Source: Moraxella osloensis
GTDB taxonomy: Bacteria > Pseudomonadota > Gammaproteobacteria > Pseudomonadales > Moraxellaceae
Direction: 5' to 3'
NCBI RefSeq assembly: GCF_001553955.1
Contig: NZ_CP014234.1
Coordinates: 558,001 to 622,000 of the forward strand
DNA: 64,000 bases
Part shown: in pieces, positions 46,432-55,757 of the stretch
Layout: every line of letters begins with the position of its first letter
Position numbering within the stretch: the first letter of the stretch is position 1
The notes under the pieces: model-generated
The model's input: only the letters and a program-made list of their open reading frames with translations
Database searches by the model: none
What the model was told of the DNA's origin: nothing
Program-made: the position numbers and the translations under genes

Positions 46432-46466
46432 CTAGGCTTTTATTATTAAAAGCCTAGAAATTTTTC
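46432..46466 (+). terminator. Hairpin terminator after the small basic ORF
   Basis: CTAGGCTTTT (46432-46441) and AAAAGCCTAG (46448-46457) are perfectly complementary with a 6-nt loop, followed by AAATTTTT. Confidence 0.75.
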
Positions 46467-46485
46467 TTACATAGGATGTTTGAAC

Positions 46486-46662
46486 TTGAAAAACCCGTTG
46501 ATTGTTTATGCCATTTTACTCATGAACCTTACCTCGTGTGCTTCTTTGCCGCAAACATACGACAGTCCGATTCCTGTGTATGTTGACTTAGGTGATGCCA
46601 TACCTGCCACCACCCTGCCTAATTCAAATTCAAAAGCCAATGTCAAAACTATGAGTCACTAA
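46486..46662 (+). CDS. Small lipoprotein, unknown function
   Basis: 58 residues from TTG 46486, or 60 from TTG 46480. The N-terminus is a short lipoprotein signal peptide (hydrophobic PLIVYAILLMNL) with a lipobox ending TSC, so the protein should be lipidated at that Cys. The mature part of about 40 residues, SLPQTYDSPIPVYVDLGDAI and so on, is unstructured and polar. AGGA is 10 nt before 46486. The stop codon overlaps the stop region of the convergent mscS-type gene by 4 bp. It is possibly a small outer-membrane lipoprotein; no family is recognised. Confidence 0.5.
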   Translation: MKNPLIVYAILLMNLTSCASLPQTYDSPIPVYVDLGDAIPATTLPNSNSKANVKTMSH

Positions 46663-48455
46663 GGCTTGGTATCAGGCTTGTCCGATTGTGCCAGTTTTTC
46701 TGACGCTACCACTTTATCTTTGCCGGGTACAGTATTGGCAAAATTTGAATGGGTAACATCAATCGGTTTGCCCATCATCACACGGCTGGTCGGTAACGCA
46801 TTTTTGAGCCCCACTTCTTGCATCATCCCCGCGATTTTTAAAATCATATCAGTTTGTTTTTGATTAAAATCCATCGCGCCTTTCACATTGAGATAGCATC
46901 TCACTTCGACAAGATACGCGTCTTGCTGAGTACCAGAGATACGCACTTGATTCCACACACTGTTGGTGTCAGGATGATTGGTGATATAAATTTGCGTCTG
47001 CTCGATAAATTCCTTGAGCTCACTGATTTCGCTATCGCGCGAGATATAGAACACTTGCGAAAAATGAAACATGTCGCGCTGCGAGACATTTTCAATGCTC
47101 ATTGATGAGAAATTGCCATTTGGAATCGTCACCACCGTGCGATCGGTGGTGCGCAGACGGGTGGAGCGGATACCGATGTCTTCAACCGTACCTTCTTGCG
47201 TGCCAAAGCGGCAATAGTCGCCCACATTGACAGGCTGGTCAGCAACGACCGATACGCTGCCCACCAAGTTTTCAATCGTTTTTTGTGCACCCAATGCCAA
47301 CGCCACACCACCAATCCCCAATGCGGCAATACCTGTGGTTAAGTCGTAGCCTAGATTACCCAAAATCACAATGGTCGCAACCGCAATCAAAATCAATTTT
47401 ACCACTTTTCGCAGCAGATTTAGCACCGATAGCCGCTCTGGATGATGGTTATTACTGGCATGGTTCTCTGCACGTTTAAAAATCAAATCCAAAATACGTA
47501 AAATCAACCATACCATGGATACCCAAGATAAAATATCGGCAAGGCTGGACGCCATATTGCGCACAACCAAATTGATACCCACCAAAATCATGGCTTCTTT
47601 GATAATCACCGCCGTCAGCACCATTGCGGCAGGTACGACCACGCGCCCATCAATTGGAAATTGTTTTTCTTTATCTGGGTGAGTCGCTAGATAAATCCGC
47701 GTGATAATCATGTATAAGATTTGGCTAATCAATAGACAGGCGAGATAAGTCGCTATCATGAGCGCAATCACTGCCCCGATGTGCCCAAGACTATAGCCTT
47801 TAATATCTTTCTCAATCCATTGTTTGGGAATGTACTTTTCTACCAGTGTCGGCTGGGTAACCTGTGATAACGACGCAACTTCTCGCAAGGTTTGTTGTGA
47901 AATCAGCCAAATATAGGTACCGTTAGATTGTTTGACACGCTGCATTAAGATGTCGATACTCTTTTTGTCAGCGGTGGGATTGTTGATTTCCCCTACCTTA
48001 TCGAGATTGGGCGCTAGTTTGTCATCGAGATTGCCGGTAGGCTCATTGCTAATTTGTAGCTGCTCGTTGATGCGTCCGCCGCTATCGAGTGCCGATTTTA
48101 AAGATTCGAGCGTGGCACTGGGGTTTTTGGTAGAACTTAAATCCACATAACGGCTGGCGAGCATCCAATCACTTTTTGCCAAAGCTTCAATAAAGCCTTG
48201 CATGCTGCCGCGGGGGGTGTCACGCCCAAAGGTGTCTTGTGGGGTTGCCGTGCCACTGGCGCTACTGGCTGATTTGCTGCTATCAGCCGCCCATGCAGCG
48301 GTAGGTTTGACACTGGTGATAACCATGAGTAAAGCAAACAATGCCATCATAAAACAACGGCGGTATAAAGATGTTGCATCAGCATGATGCTGACATTGAT
48401 TAAGAGACTTTGACAATTGCATAAACTTCCCAAAATTTGTAAAACGCTCAGACAT
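46659..48455 (-). CDS. MscS-family mechanosensitive ion channel with periplasmic domain
   Basis: 598 residues. An N-terminal signal or anchor segment (FMMALFALLMVITSVKP, about 35-51) precedes a periplasmic domain of about 170 residues, then four or five membrane helices (about 225-400). The MscS pore helix is seen as DLTTGIAALGIGGVALALGA (about 390), followed by the conserved QKTIENLVGSVSVVADQPVNVGDY and the beta domain EGTVEDIGIRSTRLRT. Such channels open under hypo-osmotic stress and may sense tension or ligands through the extra domain. Start ATG 48455; a later Met12 is possible. Its upstream region has 12-bp tandem repeats. Confidence 0.9.
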   Translation of the reverse strand: MSERFTNFGKFMQLSKSLNQCQHHADATSLYRRCFMMALFALLMVITSVKPTAAWAADSSKSASSASGTATPQDTFGRDTPRGSMQGFIEALAKSDWMLASRYVDLSSTKNPSATLESLKSALDSGGRINEQLQISNEPTGNLDDKLAPNLDKVGEINNPTADKKSIDILMQRVKQSNGTYIWLISQQTLREVASLSQVTQPTLVEKYIPKQWIEKDIKGYSLGHIGAVIALMIATYLACLLISQILYMIITRIYLATHPDKEKQFPIDGRVVVPAAMVLTAVIIKEAMILVGINLVVRNMASSLADILSWVSMVWLILRILDLIFKRAENHASNNHHPERLSVLNLLRKVVKLILIAVATIVILGNLGYDLTTGIAALGIGGVALALGAQKTIENLVGSVSVVADQPVNVGDYCRFGTQEGTVEDIGIRSTRLRTTDRTVVTIPNGNFSSMSIENVSQRDMFHFSQVFYISRDSEISELKEFIEQTQIYITNHPDTNSVWNQVRISGTQQDAYLVEVRCYLNVKGAMDFNQKQTDMILKIAGMMQEVGLKNALPTSRVMMGKPIDVTHSNFANTVPGKDKVVASEKLAQSDKPDTKP

Positions 48456-48470
48456 AGCTAGGCAAATACT

Positions 48471-48512
48471 TAGGCTAATAGTTAGGCTAATAGTTAAGCT
48501 AATAGTCAGGCT
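48471..48512. repeat. 12-bp tandem repeat before the MscS gene
   Basis: About three and a half units of TAGGCTAATAGT (the third and fourth with one or two changes), just upstream of the channel gene start. Confidence 0.8.
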
Positions 48513-48674
48513 AGATGATAGCGGCCTTGCTTTATGCTTTAAGAAATCTTAAATTGCAATGCGCTTATTCTGAATAAAGTATTTCGTCTTGTAGGTATAA
48601 CTGCTAAAATACGCGAATTATTTGATTTTATCAATTTTAAACTCCAAAAACACTTTTAAATGCATTGAGTTATT

Positions 48675-49112
48675 ATGTTTAATTTACATCCACAACTAGC
48701 AAAAGATACTTTTTTGGTGGGCGAATTTCCGTTATCTACTTGCCGCTTGATGAACGACTGTCAATTTCCTTGGTTGATTTTAATTCCGCGTGTACCCGGT
48801 ATCAAAGAATTATACGAACTATCCGCCAGTGACCAAGCCCAGTTTTTACGTGAATCCAGCTGGCTATCAAGTCAGCTTGCCAAAACTTTTCAAGCCGACA
48901 AAATGAACATCGCCGCGCTTGGCAACCAAGTGCCGCAATTGCATTTTCATCATATCGTGCGCTACCAAAATGACATTGCTTGGCCCAATCCAGTATGGGG
49001 TAATCCAGCCATCCCTTATACCCCTGAAGTTTTGAGCCATATGCAGCAGACACTGATGATGGCACTGCGGGGTCATCGTGATATGCCATTTGATTGGCAA
49101 ATGAACGTCTAA
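48675..49112 (+). CDS. HIT-family nucleotide-binding protein
   Basis: 145 residues, histidine-triad protein; the motif QLHFHHIVRY (about residues 93-102) is a variant of HxHxHxx. HIT proteins hydrolyse or transfer AMP from nucleotide conjugates; the substrate here is unknown. SELSASDQAQFLRE-like helices before the motif and the C-terminal PW/DW pieces match bacterial HIT proteins of this length. No strong ribosome binding site is visible before ATG 48675. Its last 19 bp overlap the start of the cyclase gene, so the two are probably translated together. Confidence 0.85.
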   Translation: MFNLHPQLAKDTFLVGEFPLSTCRLMNDCQFPWLILIPRVPGIKELYELSASDQAQFLRESSWLSSQLAKTFQADKMNIAALGNQVPQLHFHHIVRYQNDIAWPNPVWGNPAIPYTPEVLSHMQQTLMMALRGHRDMPFDWQMNV

Positions 49113-50500
49113 AAAACTTTTACCACGAGACACGAGGTAGACAAACTAAATTGCGTGAATCCATTCAAGGTCTTTCGACCAAGCTAAAAAATCCGAAATT
49201 CATTGAACTGGCGGCATTTTTTATTTTATTGCTTACCTTAACCTTGCTTGATGTACCGCCTATTTATCATACGCTCAGTATTTTGCTGTTGGTAGCAGGC
49301 GTTATTGTCACTGTTTTGAGTGTTATCCGGCCTCATCACTACATTACTTCGGCCAGTGTATTAACCCTGATGGCGTTGGCAACGGGTATGTTGCAGTTTA
49401 ACTATATCCCAAGCCTTGCGTTATGGTTGTTGATTTTAATTCGCCTGATTTTTTCAGATACCAAATACACTGTTTCGTTGGTACTCTTAACTGTATCAGT
49501 GGGTCTACTTAGTCTAATATCCGCGCACTTTTTATTACCTGCCATTAGTTTGACCGCCAAGCAAGAAGATATTTTAAATTTTGTCATCGTATTTACCGAT
49601 ATCTTGATTGTTGGTTATCATATTTGTTCTCTAGTGATTCGCTTACGCCAAAAAAATCAAATGCTTGCGCAGCAGCAAGCACGGATTGATACCTTGGTTA
49701 ATGTCACCAATAAATTAACCCGTTTTTTGCCCCCCCAGATTTGGCAACCGATTGTCAAAAATAACACCAAGGTTGAAGTCATTAATCAACGGCGCAAGCT
49801 AACTATTTTGTTTTCGGACATTGTTGGTTTTACTGATTTGTCGGATCATATTAGCCCCGACCATTTAGCCAATATTTTAAATACTTACCTTGACCGTATG
49901 ACCCAAGTTAGCCAAAAATATGGTGCGACCCTCGATAAGTTTTTGGGGGATGGGTTATTGTGCTATTTTGGTGACGTGGGTGGTAATGACCGTGATAACG
50001 CGATTGCTTGTGCCAGTATGGCCATTGAGATGCGCCGTGAAATGGAAGTGCTGCGCCACCAATGGCGATTACTCGGTTTTGAAGGGCTGCATGTACGTAT
50101 GGGTATCAATACAGGGTATTGTTATGTCGGTAATTTTGGCAGCCGCAATCGTATGACTTATACCGTGATTGGAAAGGAAGCGAATTTTGCCTCTCGCCTT
50201 GAATCTGCCGCGCAAAACAATCAAATTTTAATCAGTGAAAGTACGTTTAATTTAATTGGTCATGTCCATCATTGCCAAGCCGTGGGGCAATTTAAATTTA
50301 AAGGCTTTCAAGATGCCATGAATGTGTGGGAATTGCTCGAACCTAAAAGTGAATCCATGCAACAAACCGATTGGGTGGACTTCAGTTTACCTGGGTTTAA
50401 CCTACATTTAAATTTTCATGATATTCGTAATTATGATAAAAATGATATTACTAACCAGCTAAAATCTGCATTGGCGCTCGTTGAAGAAAAGCAGAAATAG
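49094..50500 (+). CDS. Membrane-bound class III adenylate cyclase
   Basis: 468 residues. Residues 35-175 form about six membrane helices (FIELAAFFILLLTLTLLD onward), followed by a signalling helix (RLRQKNQMLAQQQARIDTL, about 180-200) and the cyclase domain (about 230-430). Metal Asp residues lie in FSDIVGFT and LDKFLGDGL; the substrate-specifying pair looks like Lys and Thr (DKF and YTVIG), with the transition-state Asn and Arg in NFASRLE, so ATP is the likely substrate. The architecture resembles P. aeruginosa CyaB, which makes cAMP for Vfr-dependent surface behaviour. TTG 49094 overlaps the HIT gene by 19 bp; the start is uncertain. Confidence 0.85.
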   Translation: MANERLKNFYHETRGRQTKLRESIQGLSTKLKNPKFIELAAFFILLLTLTLLDVPPIYHTLSILLLVAGVIVTVLSVIRPHHYITSASVLTLMALATGMLQFNYIPSLALWLLILIRLIFSDTKYTVSLVLLTVSVGLLSLISAHFLLPAISLTAKQEDILNFVIVFTDILIVGYHICSLVIRLRQKNQMLAQQQARIDTLVNVTNKLTRFLPPQIWQPIVKNNTKVEVINQRRKLTILFSDIVGFTDLSDHISPDHLANILNTYLDRMTQVSQKYGATLDKFLGDGLLCYFGDVGGNDRDNAIACASMAIEMRREMEVLRHQWRLLGFEGLHVRMGINTGYCYVGNFGSRNRMTYTVIGKEANFASRLESAAQNNQILISESTFNLIGHVHHCQAVGQFKFKGFQDAMNVWELLEPKSESMQQTDWVDFSLPGFNLHLNFHDIRNYDKNDITNQLKSALALVEEKQK

Positions 50501-50588
50501 AAATAATGCTATTGACGGTTTTGGCTCACCCATTTTTTTGACTTAGCTATATTCTTAGCTTAGCTATGTTTAACCATTTACATATACT

Positions 50589-50622
50589 AAAAAAGCCGAA
50601 GCATTCAGCTTCGGCTTTTTTT
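50589..50622. terminator. Bidirectional terminator, cyclase and icd
   Basis: AAAAAAGCCGAAGC and GCTTCGGCTTTTTTT form a stem around a small loop, between convergent genes. Confidence 0.9.
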
Positions 50623-50633
50623 ATACTATTGAA

Positions 50634-52871
50634 CTAGGCATCAAATGAAGCCAATGCTTGGTTAAATGTCGCACTTGGGCGCATCACCTGGCTTAGCTTT
50701 TGTTGGTCTGGTTGATAGTAACCGCCAATATCTACACCTTGACCTTGAACATCATTTAATTCAGCAACGATTTTGTCTTCATTTTCTGACAACGCTTGAG
50801 CCAGTGGCGCAAACTTGGTTTTAAGCTCGCTATCTTCCTCTTGGTTTGCCAATTCTTCTGCCCAGTATTTGGCTAGATAATAATGGCTGCCACGGTTGTC
50901 GAGCTCACCGGTACGGCGCGATGGTGATTTGTCGTTATCCAACAATTTACCCGTCGCCAAGTCTAGGGTTTTTGCCAGTAATTTTATCCGTGGGTTGTTT
51001 TCTTTAATCCCCAAGTCTTCTAAAGATACTGCAAGCGCCAGCATCTCGCCGAGTGAATCCCAGCGCAAGTGGTTTTCTTCAACCAACTGCTCGACATGTT
51101 TTGGGGCTGAACCGCCTGCCCCTGTTTCGTAAAGACCACCGCCTTCCATCAATGGGACGATTGATAGCATTTTGGCTGACGTGCCTAATTCTAGGATTGG
51201 GAACAAGTCAGTTAAGTAGTCACGCAAGATGTTACCTGTGACTGAGATGGTATCCAAACCACGCACCACACGCTCAAGGGTATAACGCATCGCACGAACT
51301 TGGGACATGATTTGGATATCTAGACCTTCGGTATCATGCTCTTGTAAGTATTTTTTAACTTTCTTGATGAGCTCATTTTCATGTGGGCGGTATGGGTCAA
51401 GCCAGAAGATAGCTGGCATGCCTGAATTACGTGCACGCGTCACTGCCAGTTTTACCCAGTCACGAATTGGCGCATCTTTGACTTGACACATACGCCAAAT
51501 ATCACCTTCTTCAACATTTTGCGACATCAGCACTTCGCCTGTCTCAATGTCAGTGATATTGGCAACGCCTGCCTCTGGGATTTCAAAAGTTTTGTCGTGA
51601 GAACCGTATTCTTCCGCTTTTTGTGCCATCAAACCTACGTTTGGTACGGTACCCATGGTTGCTGGGTCAAAGTTGCCATGCCATTTACAAAAGTTGATGA
51701 CTTCTTGGTAAATACGGGCAAATGTCGATTCTGGCATCACGGCTTTACAGTCGTAAGGCTTGCCATCGGCTGCCCACATTTTACCACCATTACGAATCAT
51801 CGCTGGCATTGAGGCGTCTACAATGACGTCATTTGGCGAATAGAAGTTATCAATTCCCTTCGCTGAATCCACCATCGCCAATGCGGGGCGATGTTCTTGA
51901 CAAGCATGCAGGTCACGGACGATTTCTTCACGAATAGTAGTCGGTAGGGTTTCGATTTTTTCGTATAGTCCTGCCATACCGTTGTTAACATTAATACCTA
52001 ATTCATCAAAGGTTTTGTTCCATTTTTCGAAGGCATCTTTGTAATACACTCTCACGCAGTGACCAAACACGATAGGATGGGATACCTTCATCATCGTGGC
52101 TTTGACGTGTAGAGAGAACAGGATTTTACCTTCGCGGCAATCTTCTAGCTCTTTTTCATAAAACTCGATTAAGGCTTTTTTGCTCATGAACATTGAGTCA
52201 ATCACTTCACCGTCTTGTAATGCAACTTCGGGTTTTAGCACCAAAGCTTTGCCACTGTTGGTGATGAGCTCCATTTTGACTTTACGCGCTTTATCAAGGG
52301 TCATTGATTTTTCGCCATGGTAAAAGTCACCTTCTTTCATGTGAGAGACGTGGGTTTTTGACCATTGTTTCCACTCGCCCATTGAATGTGGGTGTTTTTT
52401 GGCATAGTTTTTTACGGCAGCCGGGGCACGGCGATCGGAGTTACCTTCACGTAATACGGGATTTACCGCAGATCCTAAACATTTACCATAACGGGCTTTG
52501 ATGGCTTTTTCTTCGTCTGTGGTTGGGTTTTCTGGGTAATTGGGAATGTTATAGCCTTTGGCTTGTAATTCTTCAATACATTCTTGCAGCTGAGCCACTG
52601 AGGCACTGATATTAGGCAATTTGATGATATTGGTGTCTGGGTCTTGGGTCAACCGACCAAGCTCAGCAAGATTATCGGGCACTTGTTGTTCTGGGGTCAG
52701 GTAGTCGGAGAATTCTGCCAATACACGCGCGGCAACGGAAATATCGGTTTTGGTGATTTTAACGCCAGCAGGTTTGGTAAATGTCTCAATGATAGGAAGT
52801 AGTGAATACGTCGCCAGTAGCGGGGCTTCGTCAGTTAAGGTATAGATAATATTTGACTTTCCACTAGCCAT
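50634..52871 (-). CDS. icd: Isocitrate dehydrogenase, NADP-dependent monomeric type
   Basis: TCA-cycle enzyme making 2-oxoglutarate and NADPH. 745 residues, the size of the monomeric IDH-II form. Recognisable features: [20 protein letters not shown] at the start, [19 protein letters not shown] (about residue 140), [20 protein letters not shown] (about 395), and [20 protein letters not shown] (about 490) with [20 protein letters not shown]. The monomeric form, sometimes alongside the dimeric one, is common in Acinetobacter and Moraxella relatives. ATG 52871 has AGAGG upstream. Confidence 0.97.
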   Translation of the reverse strand: MASGKSNIIYTLTDEAPLLATYSLLPIIETFTKPAGVKITKTDISVAARVLAEFSDYLTPEQQVPDNLAELGRLTQDPDTNIIKLPNISASVAQLQECIEELQAKGYNIPNYPENPTTDEEKAIKARYGKCLGSAVNPVLREGNSDRRAPAAVKNYAKKHPHSMGEWKQWSKTHVSHMKEGDFYHGEKSMTLDKARKVKMELITNSGKALVLKPEVALQDGEVIDSMFMSKKALIEFYEKELEDCREGKILFSLHVKATMMKVSHPIVFGHCVRVYYKDAFEKWNKTFDELGINVNNGMAGLYEKIETLPTTIREEIVRDLHACQEHRPALAMVDSAKGIDNFYSPNDVIVDASMPAMIRNGGKMWAADGKPYDCKAVMPESTFARIYQEVINFCKWHGNFDPATMGTVPNVGLMAQKAEEYGSHDKTFEIPEAGVANITDIETGEVLMSQNVEEGDIWRMCQVKDAPIRDWVKLAVTRARNSGMPAIFWLDPYRPHENELIKKVKKYLQEHDTEGLDIQIMSQVRAMRYTLERVVRGLDTISVTGNILRDYLTDLFPILELGTSAKMLSIVPLMEGGGLYETGAGGSAPKHVEQLVEENHLRWDSLGEMLALAVSLEDLGIKENNPRIKLLAKTLDLATGKLLDNDKSPSRRTGELDNRGSHYYLAKYWAEELANQEEDSELKTKFAPLAQALSENEDKIVAELNDVQGQGVDIGGYYQPDQQKLSQVMRPSATFNQALASFDA

Positions 52872-53263
52872 AGAGAACCTCTTTTATATGAATGTTAATT
52901 GAGATACTAGATGATGCATCTAGCAGGGTGAGAAATTTCACAGTAAGCATTTAATTGGGGATAAAATGTGATTGAGCATTTTAAACCCAAAGTATACGGT
53001 TACCGCATAATGAGTCAATAATGTATCTAGGAATACCTATATTTAGGAGAAAAATAATGCAGATGCGCTGTATCCCTATCGATTAAGACAATCCCTTTTT
53101 TGTCATAGTGTACCACAGTATCACAGTATCACAGTATCACAGTGGCGAATATATCCAATCACTGACAGATGCGATGGCGCCATTGTCAAAATTATAAAAT
53201 TTTGGCTTTAAAATTGCTTGGTGATTTCACTCACGATAATTAAAGCGTAAGCTTACACTCAAG
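52872..53263. other. Intergenic region between icd and the TerD-like gene
   Basis: 392 bp without a gene. It holds the icd promoter region and an 8-bp tandem array at 53111-53142. Both flanking genes are on the minus strand, so this is the icd leader plus the 3' flank of the TerD-like gene; no convincing terminator is visible. Confidence 0.4.
53111..53142. repeat. 8-bp tandem repeat, four copies
   Basis: TACCACAG followed by three identical TATCACAG units. Confidence 0.9.
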
Positions 53264-54316
53264 TCATCTCGCCGTACGTACCAATTTTTCACTCACTTCT
53301 TTTTCAATTAGCGCCATCTTGTTGTTGTCTAAAGGTTGATGCTCGTTGTTGTAGCGCCAGCTATCGGCAGAACGGGTAAGACTAGCAAACCATAAGGCCT
53401 TAGTATCAGTCGGCAGTTTGGTAAAAGCTAACTCACTAATCACATTACCTTCATCATCACTGAGCTGACAAGACGCTTGTTTCGCTTTGCTAAGCGCATA
53501 GCCGTGATAAGATGACACAATCATCACCACATGAAATACTTGCGGGGGAAGCTTACTTAAAAAAAGCACCATACTTTCTTGATTGAGGTTGGCATCATTG
53601 GGTTTTGTGCTTTGATTGTTGTCAGCGTCTTCTTTGCGGTCATCAATAGCGCTAAATGGCTTTTTGCCCAATAATTCATCGCCTTGATGGCGTACGGATT
53701 GCGCTTTATCACGGACATTTTTGAACCAAACGGTTTCGATTACCTCGCCATATCGGTTACAAAGTAAGCAGGATAGGTCTATATCCATGGCTTGCGTGCG
53801 TTTTTTAAATTTATTGTAAAGCCCTGATTTTGGCATCTGCGTGTGCTGCCATTGCACGGTAAAATACCACTGCTTGAGTACCACATCCATATGCTCGATG
53901 GCTATACCTGTCGCCGTTTTATCATCTTCAAGCTGATCGTCTTGGGTGATTGCTAGCTGATGACTTTTTTGCAAAATCTTGTCATCAGTCATTGAGTTGA
54001 TTTTTGGCGTTTTGTGTAGCGGCGAGGTGCTTGCCACTAATGCCTCATTGGTGTTTTTATCGGTCAAATTGGGTGAATTGACGGGCGCTATTATTTCAGC
54101 CGTTGGTGCTGGGATTGGGTCGGCAAACTGCGCCGAAATAATCTGGTACGTCTCTTTAGTAGTGCTGGGTGTTAGATTATCAGGCGATTTGACAGATGTG
54201 ATAGGTGAATCATCCGTCAAATCACTGTATAAAATCGTGGTTTTTGGCTTGCTAGGCTGCTGCAAGTTGGTGTCGGCACTAGTGGATTCAAGGGTGTTAT
54301 TATCAGTATGTTTCAT
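53264..54316 (-). CDS. TerD-like stress protein with long N-terminal extension
   Basis: 350 residues. Residues 1-160 are hydrophilic and low in complexity. The C-terminal 190 resemble the TerD/CABP calcium-binding fold: DIDLSCLLCNRYGEVIETVW (about 178-197), FKNVRDKAQSVRHQGDELLG, then FLSKLPPQVFHVVMIVSSYHG (about 252-272) and SCQLSDDEGN. The calcium-binding Gly-Asp loop of classical TerD is not conserved here. TerD proteins are linked to tellurite, phage and general stress resistance; the exact role is unknown. ATG 54316 has GAGAA upstream. It lies 60 bp after the WYL regulator gene on the same strand. Confidence 0.7.
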   Translation of the reverse strand: MKHTDNNTLESTSADTNLQQPSKPKTTILYSDLTDDSPITSVKSPDNLTPSTTKETYQIISAQFADPIPAPTAEIIAPVNSPNLTDKNTNEALVASTSPLHKTPKINSMTDDKILQKSHQLAITQDDQLEDDKTATGIAIEHMDVVLKQWYFTVQWQHTQMPKSGLYNKFKKRTQAMDIDLSCLLCNRYGEVIETVWFKNVRDKAQSVRHQGDELLGKKPFSAIDDRKEDADNNQSTKPNDANLNQESMVLFLSKLPPQVFHVVMIVSSYHGYALSKAKQASCQLSDDEGNVISELAFTKLPTDTKALWFASLTRSADSWRYNNEHQPLDNNKMALIEKEVSEKLVRTAR

Positions 54317-54376
54317 AAGATTCTCGAAAAATCGGACAAAGTAGTTAGTTTACTTGGGCGTTTGTTAGTTATTCGT

Positions 54377-55465
54377 TTATTGTTTGGGCGGTGGGTTGTT
54401 GGGCGGTTGCTGATTGGGCGTTTGTTGGTTGGGCGTTTGGGTTTCAAAAACGGCGATTGATAAAATCTCAGGCTCGATTTTTCGCAGTCCTTTACCAAAA
54501 CCGCGTAGCCACCATACTAGCTGCGACGTCATGTTCACTGTGGCTGTGATATGCAATCCTTCGTCATCCTCCCAACTTTGCTGATCGGTTGATAATGGGC
54601 TTTCAAGCAAGCTTGCCCCCGATAACGGATGAAACAGTAACTGCACTTGCTGTTTGGGCGGCTCGTGGTTGTTTTTTTCGCTGTCAGGCATGAGTTTTTG
54701 GAACAACGGATAATTAAACCCCATCGCGCCTGTATTGATGTAATTGTCTAAATTAAAATCTTTCGGGGTTTGCGCGTCGCTTGCGCTTACTTCCGCACTT
54801 TCAAAACGGTGCAAAGCAAATTGGCGCACATCGTCAGAGGCTCTGTCAGTTCGTGAAGCAATCAAGTAAATCACCACACCCCGTTGCACAATGGCTAGCG
54901 GATTTAAGGTGTATTTTTGCGCTTCCTCTCGCCCACGCGCTTTATAACAGGCGATGAGTTTTTTATTTTGAAACAATGCGTCATACACTGCGTCTTTAGC
55001 GATTGGATTGACCGATGGTGGAATGAGCGGTTGATTGGCTGACAGGATACGCACTCTATCGAGCCAAGTATTTGCCACTTTGCTTTCTTTAAGTTGCCGA
55101 TTCGCCAGATCAAACCACGGAATCAATTCATCCAAAATAGCAGGGGGTAATAGCTGGGTCAAATTATGGCGCATCATACTAAACGCCACCGCTTGCGACA
55201 AATTCATGTGCGGCAAGCTCTGCATGGGTGCATCTTCTCGCCAGCGCCAACCTTGTGGATTGGTGTTGTTTTTTTCAATCGGAAAACGCGTTGCCAAAGC
55301 GTTTAAATCTCGCTGAATGGTTCGCAAACTGATATCAAAACCCATCAAATCAAGCTGTTCTTTGATATGGGTTGTACCGAGCCAACGTTTGCGATCCAGC
55401 TGTGAGAGGATTTGCCATTGCCGAGCCGTCGTTGCGGTTGCATTGTTGGCAAGGGATTTACTCAT
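54377..55465 (-). CDS. WYL-domain transcriptional regulator
   Basis: 362 residues. The N-terminal winged-helix region carries RQWQILSQLDRKRWLGTTHI and the recognition helix FDISLRTIQRDLNALATRFP (about 43-62). The WYL domain begins near residue 160 with LIACYKARGREEAQKYTLNP and has RGVVIYLIASRTD and the arginine-rich FALHRFESAEV. WYL domains sense ligands or single-stranded DNA and often control defence or DNA-damage genes. The C-terminal 20 residues are a Pro-Gln-Asn tail coded by a repeated GTTTGGGCG-like DNA stretch. ATG 55465 has GGAG upstream. It is upstream of and co-directional with the TerD-like gene. Confidence 0.85.
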   Translation of the reverse strand: MSKSLANNATATTARQWQILSQLDRKRWLGTTHIKEQLDLMGFDISLRTIQRDLNALATRFPIEKNNTNPQGWRWREDAPMQSLPHMNLSQAVAFSMMRHNLTQLLPPAILDELIPWFDLANRQLKESKVANTWLDRVRILSANQPLIPPSVNPIAKDAVYDALFQNKKLIACYKARGREEAQKYTLNPLAIVQRGVVIYLIASRTDRASDDVRQFALHRFESAEVSASDAQTPKDFNLDNYINTGAMGFNYPLFQKLMPDSEKNNHEPPKQQVQLLFHPLSGASLLESPLSTDQQSWEDDEGLHITATVNMTSQLVWWLRGFGKGLRKIEPEILSIAVFETQTPNQQTPNQQPPNNPPPKQ

Positions 55466-55484
55466 GGCAATTCTCCATACACAG

Positions 55485-55543
55485 GTAAAAGACAGATAGT
55501 TAAAAACAGCCAGTTAAAAGACAAACGGTTAAAAGACAAACGG
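55485..55543. repeat. 15-bp tandem repeat upstream of the WYL gene
   Basis: Four units of about 15 bp; the last two are identical TTAAAAGACAAACGG. The array lies 20 bp before the WYL gene start, in its leader or promoter. It has the same 15-bp period and a TTAAAA core like the array at 17060. Confidence 0.85.
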
Positions 55544-55757
55544 TTAAATAATAAATACTAGCCAGCCAAGCGCCAAAGCTTTATTCAAACTTTAAAAAAT
55601 TAACGCCACAAATTAACACCTCGATACCTTGCATAATTTATCAAAATTTAGCGCAGTATAGGTGATAAATTATATTAACATGTCATTTTATGTCGTTTAT
55701 CATCTTTATTGGGTGTTATGGTTATCAGATTGTATATGAATCAGCGAAAACGCTTAT

